DNA of 7,283 bases from Roseovarius sp. UBA3070 (lineage in GTDB: Bacteria > Pseudomonadota > Alphaproteobacteria > Rhodobacterales > Rhodobacteraceae), in the NCBI GenBank assembly GCA_002366775.1, contig DFBW01000118.1, forward strand, positions 10,888 through 18,170. The letters are read 5' to 3'. The translations under genes were made by a program, and so were the position numbers. The notes under the pieces are model-generated. The model ran no database searches. It was not told the DNA's origin and worked only from the letters and a program-made list of their open reading frames with translations. Below, piece by piece: positions 1-6,916 of this stretch (position 1 is the first letter of the stretch; every line of letters starts with the position of its first letter).

Positions 1-1275
1 GCAAAACCTGTCGTGGCGAAACCCGCTGTAAAACCTGTCGTGGCCAAGCGGGTGGCCAAACCCGTCGCCATACAGCCGGTGCAAAAACCTATCATTATCG
101 CGCAACCCCCAGCCAAGGTGGCCCAGCCCAAGGTGGTTCGGCCCACGGTTGTTCAGGTGCCCAAGCGCACTGTGGTTGTGACCCAACCCACAACCAGCAC
201 GCGCAGACCCACAACCGTTCTGGTCAAACCACTTGCGCAGCCGACAATTATAACCACACCTAAAACAGTGGCCCCAAAAACAGTGACTATTGTCACGGCC
301 AAAGCGGCCCCCCAACCCAAAACAATGGCGCCACGCCAAAGCGCCTGCCGTGGCGCCACTGCCTTGTCCAGCCAATATCTGACCAGCGCCGATGGTCTGG
401 CTGTGCGTTGCGGGTCACAAGACACCTCGCATGTGGCCACGATCAACGGCGGCAATGGGCGCAGCGTGGTAAAGACTGCGCCTGCCATCACCACCTATGC
501 GCAAACCTCGGGCTATACACAGCCTGTTCCGCTAAAGCGTGCCCCCACCACCGTGGTCAAGGTGCCTACGGGAAGCACGCGGTTTGTGCGCGAAAACATC
601 TACAACAACCAGGTCGCCAGCACGAAGGGCGTCTACATTCCCGCAGGCTACAAAGCCGCCTGGGAGGATGACCGCCTGAACACAAAACGCGCGCATCAGA
701 CATATAATGGTAAGGCCCAGATGGAGCTGCGCTGGACCAACACTGTGCCGCGCCGTTTGATTGTGGCTGATACAGGCCAGGATGCGGCATACCTGTTTCC
801 CGGATTGCAATATCCCAACACCAGCTATGATCAGCAAATGATTGCAGGGGTTTCGGCCTCCGCCAAAGGTGCCGCAAACGCGCAGCCTGTGGGTCGGGGC
901 AATGCCAACAAAACCCGCGAAATGATGCAGGCCAAACCGGCCAAGCGCGCCACGACACAGGCCACGACACAGGCCACGATCTCTACCCGGTCTGCCGCGG
1001 TGCAACCTCAGGCCAAAGTGACCACGCAAACCCGTGCGCGCACCGTAAGCCATCGTTATGTGCAGGCCGGGATGTTTGGCGATATGGGCAATGCGCAGCG
1101 CGCCGCACAACGGCTTGCCAACGCAGGCCTGCCGGCAAAACTGGGCAAGCGCAAGCAAAACGGCAAAATCCACGGTGTTGTTGTGACAGGGCCATTCACC
1201 TCCCAAGGGCAGTTGAACGCCGCTTTGCAAAAAGTGCGCGGCATGGGATTTGGCGACGCTTTCCTGCGCAAGTAA
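1..1275 (+). CDS. SPOR-domain cell-envelope protein, 5' end missing
   Basis: The frame is open from base 1, so the gene starts left of the window; the GTG at 13 is just an internal valine codon. The last ~74 residues (nt 1051-1272, from HRYVQAGMFG to the C-terminus) form a SPOR domain, a fold that binds septal peptidoglycan stripped of stem peptides. This points to a division or envelope role in the periplasm or outer membrane. Before it lies a long low-complexity linker rich in Ala, Pro, Lys, Val and Thr. It begins with KPVVAK-type nonapeptide repeats and contains an ATTQATTQAT stretch. A middle segment (nt ~340-900) is less repetitive and has two cysteines (codons 346-348 and 409-411) around a QYL...VRCG stretch, perhaps a small folded region. 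The signal peptide, if any, lies outside the window. The SPOR call is firm from the glycine/aromatic pattern; the specific role is unknown. The next gene is 120 bases away and a hairpin follows the stop, so it is probably transcribed separately. Confidence 0.85.
   Translation, partial: AKPVVAKPAVKPVVAKRVAKPVAIQPVQKPIIIAQPPAKVAQPKVVRPTVVQVPKRTVVVTQPTTSTRRPTTVLVKPLAQPTIITTPKTVAPKTVTIVTAKAAPQPKTMAPRQSACRGATALSSQYLTSADGLAVRCGSQDTSHVATINGGNGRSVVKTAPAITTYAQTSGYTQPVPLKRAPTTVVKVPTGSTRFVRENIYNNQVASTKGVYIPAGYKAAWEDDRLNTKRAHQTYNGKAQMELRWTNTVPRRLIVADTGQDAAYLFPGLQYPNTSYDQQMIAGVSASAKGAANAQPVGRGNANKTREMMQAKPAKRATTQATTQATISTRSAAVQPQAKVTTQTRARTVSHRYVQAGMFGDMGNAQRAAQRLANAGLPAKLGKRKQNGKIHGVVVTGPFTSQGQLNAALQKVRGMGFGDAFLRK
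3..44 (+). repeat. 27-base coding repeat in the SPOR linker
   Basis: The 15-base unit AAAACCTGTCGTGGC occurs at 3-17 and again at 30-44, a period of 27 bases or nine codons. At the protein level it reads KPVVAK plus three variable residues and continues in degenerate form (KPVAIQPVQ, then KPIIIAQ) to about base 105. The array probably extends left of the window. It is most likely an in-frame expansion in an extended linker. Confidence 0.7.
949..979 (+). repeat. 12-base tandem repeat inside the SPOR gene
   Basis: GCCACGACACAG is repeated exactly at 949-960 and 961-972, and a third partial copy (GCCACGA) follows at 973-979. It is in frame and encodes repeated ATTQ units just before the SPOR domain. 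Such a tract can change copy number by slippage without breaking the frame. Confidence 0.75.
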
Positions 1276-1295
1276 GCACTGCTTAACTGATACTG

Positions 1296-1328
1296 ACGGG
1301 CGGGCCATGTGCCTGCCCGTTTGCGTTT
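1296..1328 (+). terminator. Candidate rho-independent terminator after the SPOR gene
   Basis: The arms ACGGGCGGG (1296-1304) and CCTGCCCGT (1312-1320) pair over nine positions with one G-T wobble, around a 7-base loop. A broken T-rich stretch (TTTGCGTTTG) follows. It starts 20 bases after the SPOR stop codon and lies before the next gene's ribosome binding site, as expected for a terminator. The T tract is poor, so efficiency is uncertain. Confidence 0.55.
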
Positions 1329-1381
1329 GTGGCCCTTGCACTTCATCCGGCGATGACCCAGAATTTGGGAACAAGCCGGGC

Positions 1382-1390
1382 AAGGAGGGG
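1382..1390 (+). promoter_or_regulatory. Strong Shine-Dalgarno site supporting a TTG start
   Basis: AAGGAGGGG contains GGAGG at 1384-1388, seven bases before the TTG at 1396. No ATG or GTG in this frame sits at a suitable distance; the next in-frame ATG is codon 18 at 1447, inside the conserved N-terminal part. This site therefore decides the start of the deacetylase-like gene. Confidence 0.7.
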
Positions 1391-1395
1391 CACCT

Positions 1396-2418
1396 TTGAA
1401 AGCGTTATTTGACGACCGCCAGTGGAAACATGACCCACAGTATTTCATGGCCACGGGCGTGCAAAGCCCCAGCCCCGAACAGCCCGAGCGTATCGCCCGT
1501 CTAAAGGCCGGTGCCCTGGCCGCTGGATGCCAGTTTGAAACACCATCAGATGTCGGCCTTGGCCCCATCGCGGCGGTACACACGCCTGAGTATTTGGCGT
1601 TCCTGCAAACCATTCACGCCCGTTGGCAGCTACAGGACGGGGCCAGCGCCGAAGTGGTGCCCAATATCCATCCGCGCAGTCGCGCTGACATCTATCCCAG
1701 ATCTGCCGTGGGGCAGGCCGGGTATCATCAGGCCGATACCGCCTGCCCAATCGGAGAACACACCTGGGAGGCCGCCTATTGGTCGGCTCAATGCGCCATT
1801 TCCGGGGCGGATTGCCTGACCACGGGGGCGCGTGCGGCTTATGTTTTGTCGCGCCCGCCGGGGCATCATGCCTATCAGGATATGGCGGGTGGTTTTTGCT
1901 TTCTGAACAACGCAGGCATCGCCGCTGAACGGTTGCGATCTCAGGGGTTTCGCCCGGCGATACTGGATGTGGATGTGCACCACGGGAACGGCACGCAAGG
2001 CATGTTCTATGAGCGGGGCGATGTTTTGACGGTTTCACTACACGCCGACACCGAACGGTTTTATCCGTTTTTCTGGGGGCACCCGCAGGAACGTGGCAAA
2101 GGGGCGGGCTTGGGCGCGAACCTGAACTTGCCGCTGGCGCGCGGCACTGACGATGACACCTATCTGCAAACACTTTCGCAAGCGATAGAGCGCATCCGCG
2201 CCTTTGGGTGTGATGCGCTGGTGGTGGCGCTGGGCCTGGATGCCTCTGAGGAGGACCCGTTTCAGGGAATGGCGATTACAACGCCGGGGTTTGCCCGTAT
2301 CGGTGCTGCGATTGTCGGCATGGGCTTGCCCACGCTTTTGGTGCAGGAAGGCGGGTATCTGAGCGATGCGCTGCAACATAACCTGACCAGCACATTGACA
2401 GGGTTCATGACTGCATGA
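1396..2418 (+). CDS. Class II HDAC-fold deacetylase, acetylpolyamine amidohydrolase-like
   Basis: Predicted zinc-dependent cytoplasmic amidohydrolase that removes acetyl (or similar acyl) groups from amines such as N-acetylputrescine. At 340 residues it matches the length of bacterial acetylpolyamine amidohydrolase (about 341). The whole active site is visible: catalytic histidine pair H157-H158 in RPPGHH; the DVDVHHGNGTQ block with zinc ligands D193 and H195; third ligand D282 in LGLDASEEDP; and the transition-state tyrosine Y321 in QEGGY. GGFCFLNN (165-172) and ERGKGAG (232-238) are also typical of this subgroup. The TTG start is chosen because of the strong ribosome binding site seven bases upstream. 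The stop overlaps the next gene's ATG (ATGA), so the two are probably translationally coupled. The linked polyamine-binding protein remnant fits a polyamine substrate. Related HDAC-fold enzymes act on other acylated amines, so the fold is near certain and the substrate is inferred. Confidence 0.9.
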   Translation: MKALFDDRQWKHDPQYFMATGVQSPSPEQPERIARLKAGALAAGCQFETPSDVGLGPIAAVHTPEYLAFLQTIHARWQLQDGASAEVVPNIHPRSRADIYPRSAVGQAGYHQADTACPIGEHTWEAAYWSAQCAISGADCLTTGARAAYVLSRPPGHHAYQDMAGGFCFLNNAGIAAERLRSQGFRPAILDVDVHHGNGTQGMFYERGDVLTVSLHADTERFYPFFWGHPQERGKGAGLGANLNLPLARGTDDDTYLQTLSQAIERIRAFGCDALVVALGLDASEEDPFQGMAITTPGFARIGAAIVGMGLPTLLVQEGGYLSDALQHNLTSTLTGFMTA

Positions 2419-3509
2419 CGCAAATCGCCGACATCATCATCATTGGCGGCGGAATTGCCGGGATCAGTGCTGCGGCCCGGCTGGCGCCTCATGCCAAAAT
2501 CGTGGTGTTAGAGGGCGAGCCCCATCTGGCCTATCACTCCACGGGCCGCTCGGCAGCGATTTTCATTCGCAACTATGGCAATGCGACCCTGCGCGCATTG
2601 AATGGCGTGTCCTTCTCGCAACTGGCCGGTGATATGATTGGTGACAATACGTTGTCGCAGCGCGGCGAGATGTTGCTGGTGCGTGAACAGGATCATGCCC
2701 ACCTTGAGACCTATATGTTGGGCGCCGACGGGGTGGATCAGCTGACCCCCGCCGAGGCCTGCGCGATGGTGCCTGCGTTGAAACAGGACCAGTTCATCAG
2801 CGCGATTTACGAGGCCGATGCCCAGGATATCGACGTGGATCTTTTGGTGCAGGGCTGTGCACGAATGGCGCGTGGGGCGGGGGCGCAGATTGTGACATCA
2901 GCCCCCGTTACAGCGTTGCGCCGTGACGCGCAGACATGGCAGATCAGCACTTCGAATGAGATCTATGAAGCCCCCATTGTGATCAACGCCGCCGGGGCCT
3001 GGGCCGACCGGATCGCCGATATGGCGGGCGTGCCGCAACTGGGGTTGCAACCCATGCGCCGCTCGGCGGTGATGATGGGGGTGCCTGCGGGGATGGATGT
3101 GCGCAACTGGCCCCTGTTTGGGGGCATCGCCGAAGATTGGTACGCCAAGCCCGATGGGGATCGCCTGATGATTTCGCCCGCTGACGCAGACCCGGTCGAG
3201 CCGCAAGATGCCTGGCCTGACGATATGGTGCTGGCCGAAGGGCTGTTCCGGTTTGAGCAGATGGTGGATATTCCGGTGATCAAGCCAAGCCACAGCTGGG
3301 CCGGGCTGCGCAGCTTTGTGCCCGATCACACGCCGGTTTGCGGCTTTGATTCAGAGCACGAGGGTTTCTTCTGGCTGGCAGGGCAGGGGGGGTACGGTGT
3401 GCAGACCTCGCCTGCGCTTTCCCGGCTGACGGCGGATTTGGTTTTGCAACGTGAGTCTGAATTGTCGGGGGATGTATTGGCCGGGCTTTCGCCCGCGCGG
3501 TTTCGATGA
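2415..3509 (+). CDS. FAD-dependent amine/D-amino-acid dehydrogenase, DauA-like
   Basis: A DAO-family flavoenzyme that should oxidise a D-amino acid or other primary/secondary amine to the imine, which hydrolyses to a keto or aldehyde product with loss of ammonia. The N-terminal Rossmann motif is G11-x-G13-x-x-G16, with the ribose-binding acidic residue E33. An HSTGRSAA block at 41-48 is typical of the D-arginine dehydrogenase group, as are LQPMRRSA (211-218), NAAGAW (191-196), SWAGLRSF (294-301) and GQGGYGVQTS (323-332). From memory of Pseudomonas aeruginosa DauA, its active-site Y53, E87, R222, Y249 and R305 correspond here to Y54, E85, R215/R216, Y243 and R299. DauA's H48 is replaced by I49. 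Length 364 against about 375. No signal peptide or membrane segment. Its ATG overlaps the upstream stop by four bases, with only a weak AGGG at 2400-2403, so translation is probably coupled. The electron acceptor and substrate are not evident; a diamine or acylpolyamine product is possible from context. Confidence 0.85.
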   Translation: MTQIADIIIIGGGIAGISAAARLAPHAKIVVLEGEPHLAYHSTGRSAAIFIRNYGNATLRALNGVSFSQLAGDMIGDNTLSQRGEMLLVREQDHAHLETYMLGADGVDQLTPAEACAMVPALKQDQFISAIYEADAQDIDVDLLVQGCARMARGAGAQIVTSAPVTALRRDAQTWQISTSNEIYEAPIVINAAGAWADRIADMAGVPQLGLQPMRRSAVMMGVPAGMDVRNWPLFGGIAEDWYAKPDGDRLMISPADADPVEPQDAWPDDMVLAEGLFRFEQMVDIPVIKPSHSWAGLRSFVPDHTPVCGFDSEHEGFFWLAGQGGYGVQTSPALSRLTADLVLQRESELSGDVLAGLSPARFR

Positions 3510-3519
3510 CGTCAGGCCA

Positions 3520-5184
3520 TCAGGCCTCCCAGGTCACACGTCCACCACACAGGGTAAAGGCGGCGCGCGTCGTGCCCAGATGACCCGGTTCCACCGTTTC
3601 CAAATCATGCGACATCACCACCACATCGGCCATCATGCCCGATTTTAACTGCCCTTTGCGCCCCTCATTGAATTCAACCCAGGCATTGCCCGCGGTATAG
3701 CTTTGCAATGTGTCCATCAGGCTTTGACTCTGATCCCGAAAACCGTCCAGCTTGATTGGGGCCACGGCACCTTTGATATTGGGCATCACATCCACCGGGA
3801 TCACCGGCCAGTCTGTGGAAAACACCACTTTCGCACCAGAGCGGCGAATATCACCCCAGGCAAAAGACAGCGGGATCTGGTGATCATGCATCACCTCATC
3901 CATGCCCTCGGGGTTGAAATACCCGCCAAAGGGCGCATGGCCGGGCTGGATGGAGGCCACAACATCCAATTCAGCAAAGCGCGGTAAATCATCCGGATGC
4001 AGCACTTCGATATGCTCGACCCGGTGGCGGGCATCACGTTTGCCGTTAGAGTTTTGCGCGGCTGCATATCCATCCAGCGTGCGCCTGATTGCCAAATCAC
4101 CGATGGCATGGGTGGCAATCTGCAACCCCATCGCATCGGCGCGGATACAGGCGGCGTTGAAATGATCGGCCTCAAACACAGCATCCCCAATGTGATCGGT
4201 GCCGGGATAGGGCGCGATCATCAAGGCGGTTTTGCTTTCCACAACCCCGTCCATGAACATCTTGGCCATGCCGGACCAAACCATGTCTGAGGTGAACCGC
4301 GCACGCATTTCACCGGCTTCTTCAAAGCGATCCAGCGGATCAAAGCTCTTGTAGTGAAACGGCACCTGCGCGCGGCACGCACTTCGGCCTTCGGCGGCCA
4401 TTTCATCCAGCAATTCGGCCTGATAGATATTGCCATCCATCAGATGCAGGCCAGTGATACCGTGGCTGGCACAGTGTTTCATACCGCGTTCAATAGCGTC
4501 TTTGTCCACGCCGCGATCAGCCGCTGTTGGCGCAGGCACCGGGTTGGCGCCGGTGATCAGCCCGGCCATGTCGCGGCCCGAATGGCGGGTGTGACGCAGC
4601 ACCGGGGCATAGGCCGATGGCTCTTGTAACTCGCCCATAGCCAGCCCGTCATCGCCCATAACGATTTGCGCCCCGGCATCGACTGTTCCGCCGTGCAGCA
4701 CGCCGCCCAATTCCAATGCTTTGGTGTTGGCCCAAATGGTGTGATGGCAGGGCGAGTACACGGCAAATGGCCGATCCGGCAGCACCGCATCCAGATCGTG
4801 GCGCGTGGTTTTACGACCCGGACCCATCAGGGAATAATCGGCCTGCACAGCGAACAGCAACGCCTCATCCGGGTTCTGGGCGGCATAGTCGCGCACGACA
4901 GGCGTCAACTGATCGGCCCCCTGAATGCCATAAAGATCAAGGTAGCCCATCTCGACCGAGCCGCCAAAAAGATGCACATGGCTGTCAATGAAGCCCGGCA
5001 ATACCGTGGCGCCTTGGGCATCAATCACACGGGTCTTTTGGCCGGTCAATTCACGGATGTCTGCGGTGGAGCCAACAGCAGAAATCACACCACCGGAAAT
5101 GGCCAAGGCCCCGGCCCGAGGGTGGGCCGTATCAAAGGTGATCAGCTTGCCGTTCAGGATAACGATGTCAGGGGCCTGGGCCAT
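3520..5184 (-). CDS. YtcJ-type metal-dependent amidohydrolase
   Basis: Member of the amidohydrolase superfamily branch that includes YtcJ and N-substituted formamide deformylase, so it probably hydrolyses a C-N amide or formamide bond. At 554 residues it has normal length. Visible landmarks in order: the N-terminal beta-sandwich (VILNGKLITFD, 8-18); metal site HVH (H69, H71) in PGFIDSHVHL; K308 in MAKMFMDG as the likely carboxylated lysine; H359 in ATHAIGD; H391 in RVEHIEV; and catalytic D458 in FSTDWP. The C-terminal GQLKSGMMADVVV segment (511-523) closes the sandwich. The ATG is supported by GGAG at 5192-5195, seven bases upstream. No signal peptide is seen, so it should be cytoplasmic. It lies on the same strand as the truncated polyamine-binding gene, 67 bases downstream of it, and probably shared its transcript. 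It converges on the FAD dehydrogenase. Family certain; substrate unknown, with an N-formyl or N-acyl amine the natural guess from the neighbours. Confidence 0.9.
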   Translation of the reverse strand: MAQAPDIVILNGKLITFDTAHPRAGALAISGGVISAVGSTADIRELTGQKTRVIDAQGATVLPGFIDSHVHLFGGSVEMGYLDLYGIQGADQLTPVVRDYAAQNPDEALLFAVQADYSLMGPGRKTTRHDLDAVLPDRPFAVYSPCHHTIWANTKALELGGVLHGGTVDAGAQIVMGDDGLAMGELQEPSAYAPVLRHTRHSGRDMAGLITGANPVPAPTAADRGVDKDAIERGMKHCASHGITGLHLMDGNIYQAELLDEMAAEGRSACRAQVPFHYKSFDPLDRFEEAGEMRARFTSDMVWSGMAKMFMDGVVESKTALMIAPYPGTDHIGDAVFEADHFNAACIRADAMGLQIATHAIGDLAIRRTLDGYAAAQNSNGKRDARHRVEHIEVLHPDDLPRFAELDVVASIQPGHAPFGGYFNPEGMDEVMHDHQIPLSFAWGDIRRSGAKVVFSTDWPVIPVDVMPNIKGAVAPIKLDGFRDQSQSLMDTLQSYTAGNAWVEFNEGRKGQLKSGMMADVVVMSHDLETVEPGHLGTTRAAFTLCGGRVTWEA

Positions 5185-5251
5185 GCGAATGCTCCATCAG
5201 AATTCAACAGAAAATCGCGCGCCCCTAAAACAGGCCGCCGCGATCATTGGT

Positions 5252-5806
5252 TTATTTGGTCAGTTCAGTCCAGATCTGGCTATAGATCTCTTGTGTAGCG
5301 GGATCGCATGTTTTGGCAATATACCCTGCGGCCTTCAATGCGCTGGGGATCACCACCTCGGGGGCCGTGGCCATATCCTCGGCCATGAATTCCTCAGAGC
5401 TGGCGATGCCTTTGGCGTAGCGTGCGAAGTTGGAAATCATCGCGGCATTCCCCGGTGCCATAATGAAGTTCAAAAACGCCTTTGCATTGTCTGGGTTGCC
5501 CGCATCCGCCAACACCGCAGCGTTGTCCATCCAGATGGGGAAGCCTTCCTGAGGATAGCCAAAGGCGATGTCGCCATTTTGCAGGCGCGCCCGGAAGCTG
5601 GCCCCATTCCAGTAGATACCGGCCGAAATGTCATTCTTGGCGAAAGCCTCGATATTGCCATAAGACAGCGACAGCCAATGTGGTTTCGCGTCGACCAGCT
5701 TGTCGCGCACTTTCTTCAGGACGGCCTTGTCGTTGGTGCATTGCTCGCCGCCCATATAGTGGATGGCCAGCCCCATCACATCAAAAAAACGAATGCAGAG
5801 TTTCAA
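5252..5806 (-). pseudogene. Polyamine ABC transporter binding protein (PotD-like), C-terminal half only
   Basis: The segment from DVMGLAIHYMGG (nt 5782 downward) to the TAA at 5252 aligns by eye with the C-terminal half of PotD/PotF-type spermidine/putrescine-binding proteins. IYWNGASFRAR and PQEGFPIWMDN match the PotD stretches carrying polyamine contacts (PotD W229, W255, D257 as I recall; here W66, W92, D94 counted from a TTG at 5806). The intact family is about 350 residues; here ~176 homologous residues remain. The signal peptide, the whole first lobe and part of the hinge are absent. The few residues before the homology (MKLCIRFF, from TTG 5806) do not look like this family, and a stop lies just upstream at 5810-5812. 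The product could not be exported or form the two-lobed ligand cleft, so I call it a remnant. What it once did is clear: capture polyamines for an ABC importer. It would have preceded the amidohydrolase gene on the same strand. Confidence 0.85.
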
Positions 5807-5887
5807 GTATTACTTGCTGGACAAGGAGGTATTTCGGCGCATGAATGGGACTTGATCTGGACGGAACTGTCAGAAAGAAAGCCATGA
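5783..5887 (+). pseudogene. Possible C-terminal tail of a lost gene upstream of the bicupin
   Basis: Between the polyamine-binding remnant and the bicupin, one + frame stays open to a TGA at 5885-5887, giving a tail that ends ISAHEWDLIWTELSERKP. This stop forms an ATGA overlap with the bicupin ATG at 5884, the arrangement expected of an upstream operon partner. Left of about 5783 the frame is simply antisense to the binding-protein remnant, so only ~34 codons could be genuine. Against it: I recognise no family, and third codon positions are A/T-rich (for example GTA TTA CTT GCT GGA), unlike the neighbours. It may be a relic of a truncated gene, foreign DNA, or chance. Confidence 0.3.
5823..5830 (+). 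promoter_or_regulatory. Near-perfect Shine-Dalgarno sequence without a clear gene
   Basis: AAGGAGGT matches the 16S anti-Shine-Dalgarno sequence. It stands 10 bases before ATG 5841, which opens only a four-codon frame (MNGT then stop). It stands 14 bases before ATG 5845, which would add 13 unconserved residues to the bicupin. It is also 53 bases before the preferred bicupin start at 5884. It may be a chance match within a former coding tail or a leftover site of a lost gene. Confidence 0.3.
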
Positions 5888-6711
5888 AAAGCAAATACCA
5901 CACGCCGCAAGGCGGGCTACCCCCGCAAACGCAGATGTTGACAGACAGAGCTGTGTTCACCGACGCGTATGCGGTTATTCCCAAGGGCACATTTAGTGAC
6001 ATTGTCACCAGCTTTCTGCCGTTCTGGGAGGGCGCGCGGTTTTGGGTGCTGTCGCGGCCCTTGTCGGGGTTTGCCGAGACGTTTTCGCAGTATATCGCAG
6101 ACGTGCAGCCCGGAGGGGGCAGCGAGCGCCCCGAGACCGAAGCGGGTGTGCAGGCGGCGTTGTTTGTGGTTGAGGGCAACATCAACGTTGTGATCAACGG
6201 TGAGACCCATCAACTGGAGGAGGGTGGGTTTGCCTATATCCCGCCCGATACCCCGTGGAGCCTTCGCAATACCAGCGACAGCCCGGCGCGGTTCCATTGG
6301 TTTCGCAAGTTATATCAATCAGTTGATGAGTTGGACGCGCCTGATCCCCTGGTGTTGAACGAGAATGATATGCCGCCCACGCCGATGCCGGATACCGCCG
6401 GGGTTTGGGCCACCACCCGTTTCATGGACCCTGAGGATATGCGCCACGACATGCATATCACCATCGTGACGTTCCAACCCGGCGGGGTGATCCCCTTTGC
6501 CGAAACCCATGTGATGGAGCATGGGCTTTATGTGCTTGAAGGCAAGGCGGTTTATCGGCTCAATCAGGATTGGGTTGAGGTCGAGGCCGGCGATTACATG
6601 TGGCTACGCGCCTTTTGTCCGCAGGCCTGTTATGCCGGGGGGCCAGGCCCGTTTCGCTATCTTCTGTACAAGGATGTGAACCGGCATATGCCTATGACGC
6701 TTGGCGTGTGA
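5884..6711 (+). CDS. allE: (S)-ureidoglycine aminohydrolase, bicupin
   Basis: Converts (S)-ureidoglycine to (S)-ureidoglycolate plus ammonia in the allantoin branch of purine breakdown. From the ATG at 5884 the protein has 275 residues, normal for bacterial members. It has two cupin domains, at roughly 60-145 and 190-265. The C-terminal cupin has the complete metal site: E207 and H209 in FAETHV, H213 in MEHGLY and Q247 in FCPQACY. By recall of plant ureidoglycine aminohydrolase these correspond to the Mn ligands E235, H237, H241 and Q275. K263 in LLYKDVNR matches the conserved substrate lysine. The start at 5884 is chosen because conserved sequence begins at once (KYHTPQGGLPPQT) and because it overlaps the preceding stop as ATGA. 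An in-frame ATG at 5845 would add 13 unconserved residues. Only a weak purine run (AGAAAG) precedes 5884, so it may once have been coupled to an upstream gene. AllA, the next enzyme of the pathway, is encoded convergently downstream. Confidence 0.92.
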   Translation: MKSKYHTPQGGLPPQTQMLTDRAVFTDAYAVIPKGTFSDIVTSFLPFWEGARFWVLSRPLSGFAETFSQYIADVQPGGGSERPETEAGVQAALFVVEGNINVVINGETHQLEEGGFAYIPPDTPWSLRNTSDSPARFHWFRKLYQSVDELDAPDPLVLNENDMPPTPMPDTAGVWATTRFMDPEDMRHDMHITIVTFQPGGVIPFAETHVMEHGLYVLEGKAVYRLNQDWVEVEAGDYMWLRAFCPQACYAGGPGPFRYLLYKDVNRHMPMTLGV

Positions 6712-6851
6712 GCGCAGCTGTATGGTGTTGAGTGTGGCGATGAGGCTGTGGAACTTTAAGGTAACCGTTTGAATTTACTTTCAATTATGGGTGTCCGGTT
6801 TTTGATTTAGCTGGTTTTGAGGGCGTGTGGTTTTGTATCCCTTGTCGGGAC

Positions 6852-6873
6852 GACATGTAAAAAATGACATGTC
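6852..6873. repeat. Paired GACATGT motifs, possible operator or mobile-element end
   Basis: GACATGT occurs at 6852-6858 and 6866-6872, separated by AAAAAAT. Because ACATGT is itself a palindrome, the pair reads both as a direct repeat with a 14-base period and as an inverted repeat (GACATGT at 6852-6858 with ACATGTC at 6867-6873). CTTGTCGGGACG just precedes it. Closely spaced short repeats of this kind occur in transposon ends and also in dimeric operators. With two convergent genes around it, an operator would have no obvious client. No transposase is present in the window. Confidence 0.4.
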
Positions 6874-6916
6874 TACTGTGCGTGGTATCTCACGAGGCTT
6901 CGCCACAGCCCACATT

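Noticed and set aside
532..1383. Long minus-strand open frame opposite the SPOR gene (283 codons)
   Set aside because: It lies antisense to a clear SPOR domain, has no recognisable family pattern, and is rich in His/Cys/Arg as expected from reverse reading of Ala/Pro/Lys-rich coding DNA.
3514..3527. Hairpin AGGCC-ATCA-GGCCT between the convergent dehydrogenase and amidohydrolase genes
   Set aside because: Only a five-pair stem, no T run on either strand, and it overlaps the amidohydrolase stop codon; too weak to call a bidirectional terminator.
4666..5298. Plus-strand open frame of 210 codons across the amidohydrolase start region
   Set aside because: It is antisense to the well-supported amidohydrolase and the polyamine-binding remnant, and its translation resembles no family.
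5845..5883. Earlier in-frame ATG for the bicupin gene
   Set aside because: It adds 13 residues (MGLDLDGTVRKKA) outside the conserved family start, and the Shine-Dalgarno sequence upstream is too distant (14 bases). The ATG at 5884 fits the family length and the ATGA overlap.
4988..5887. Plus-strand open frame of 299 codons ending at the allE start
   Set aside because: Up to about 5782 it is antisense to the amidohydrolase start and the polyamine-binding remnant. Only the last ~34 codons could be real, and these are reported separately.
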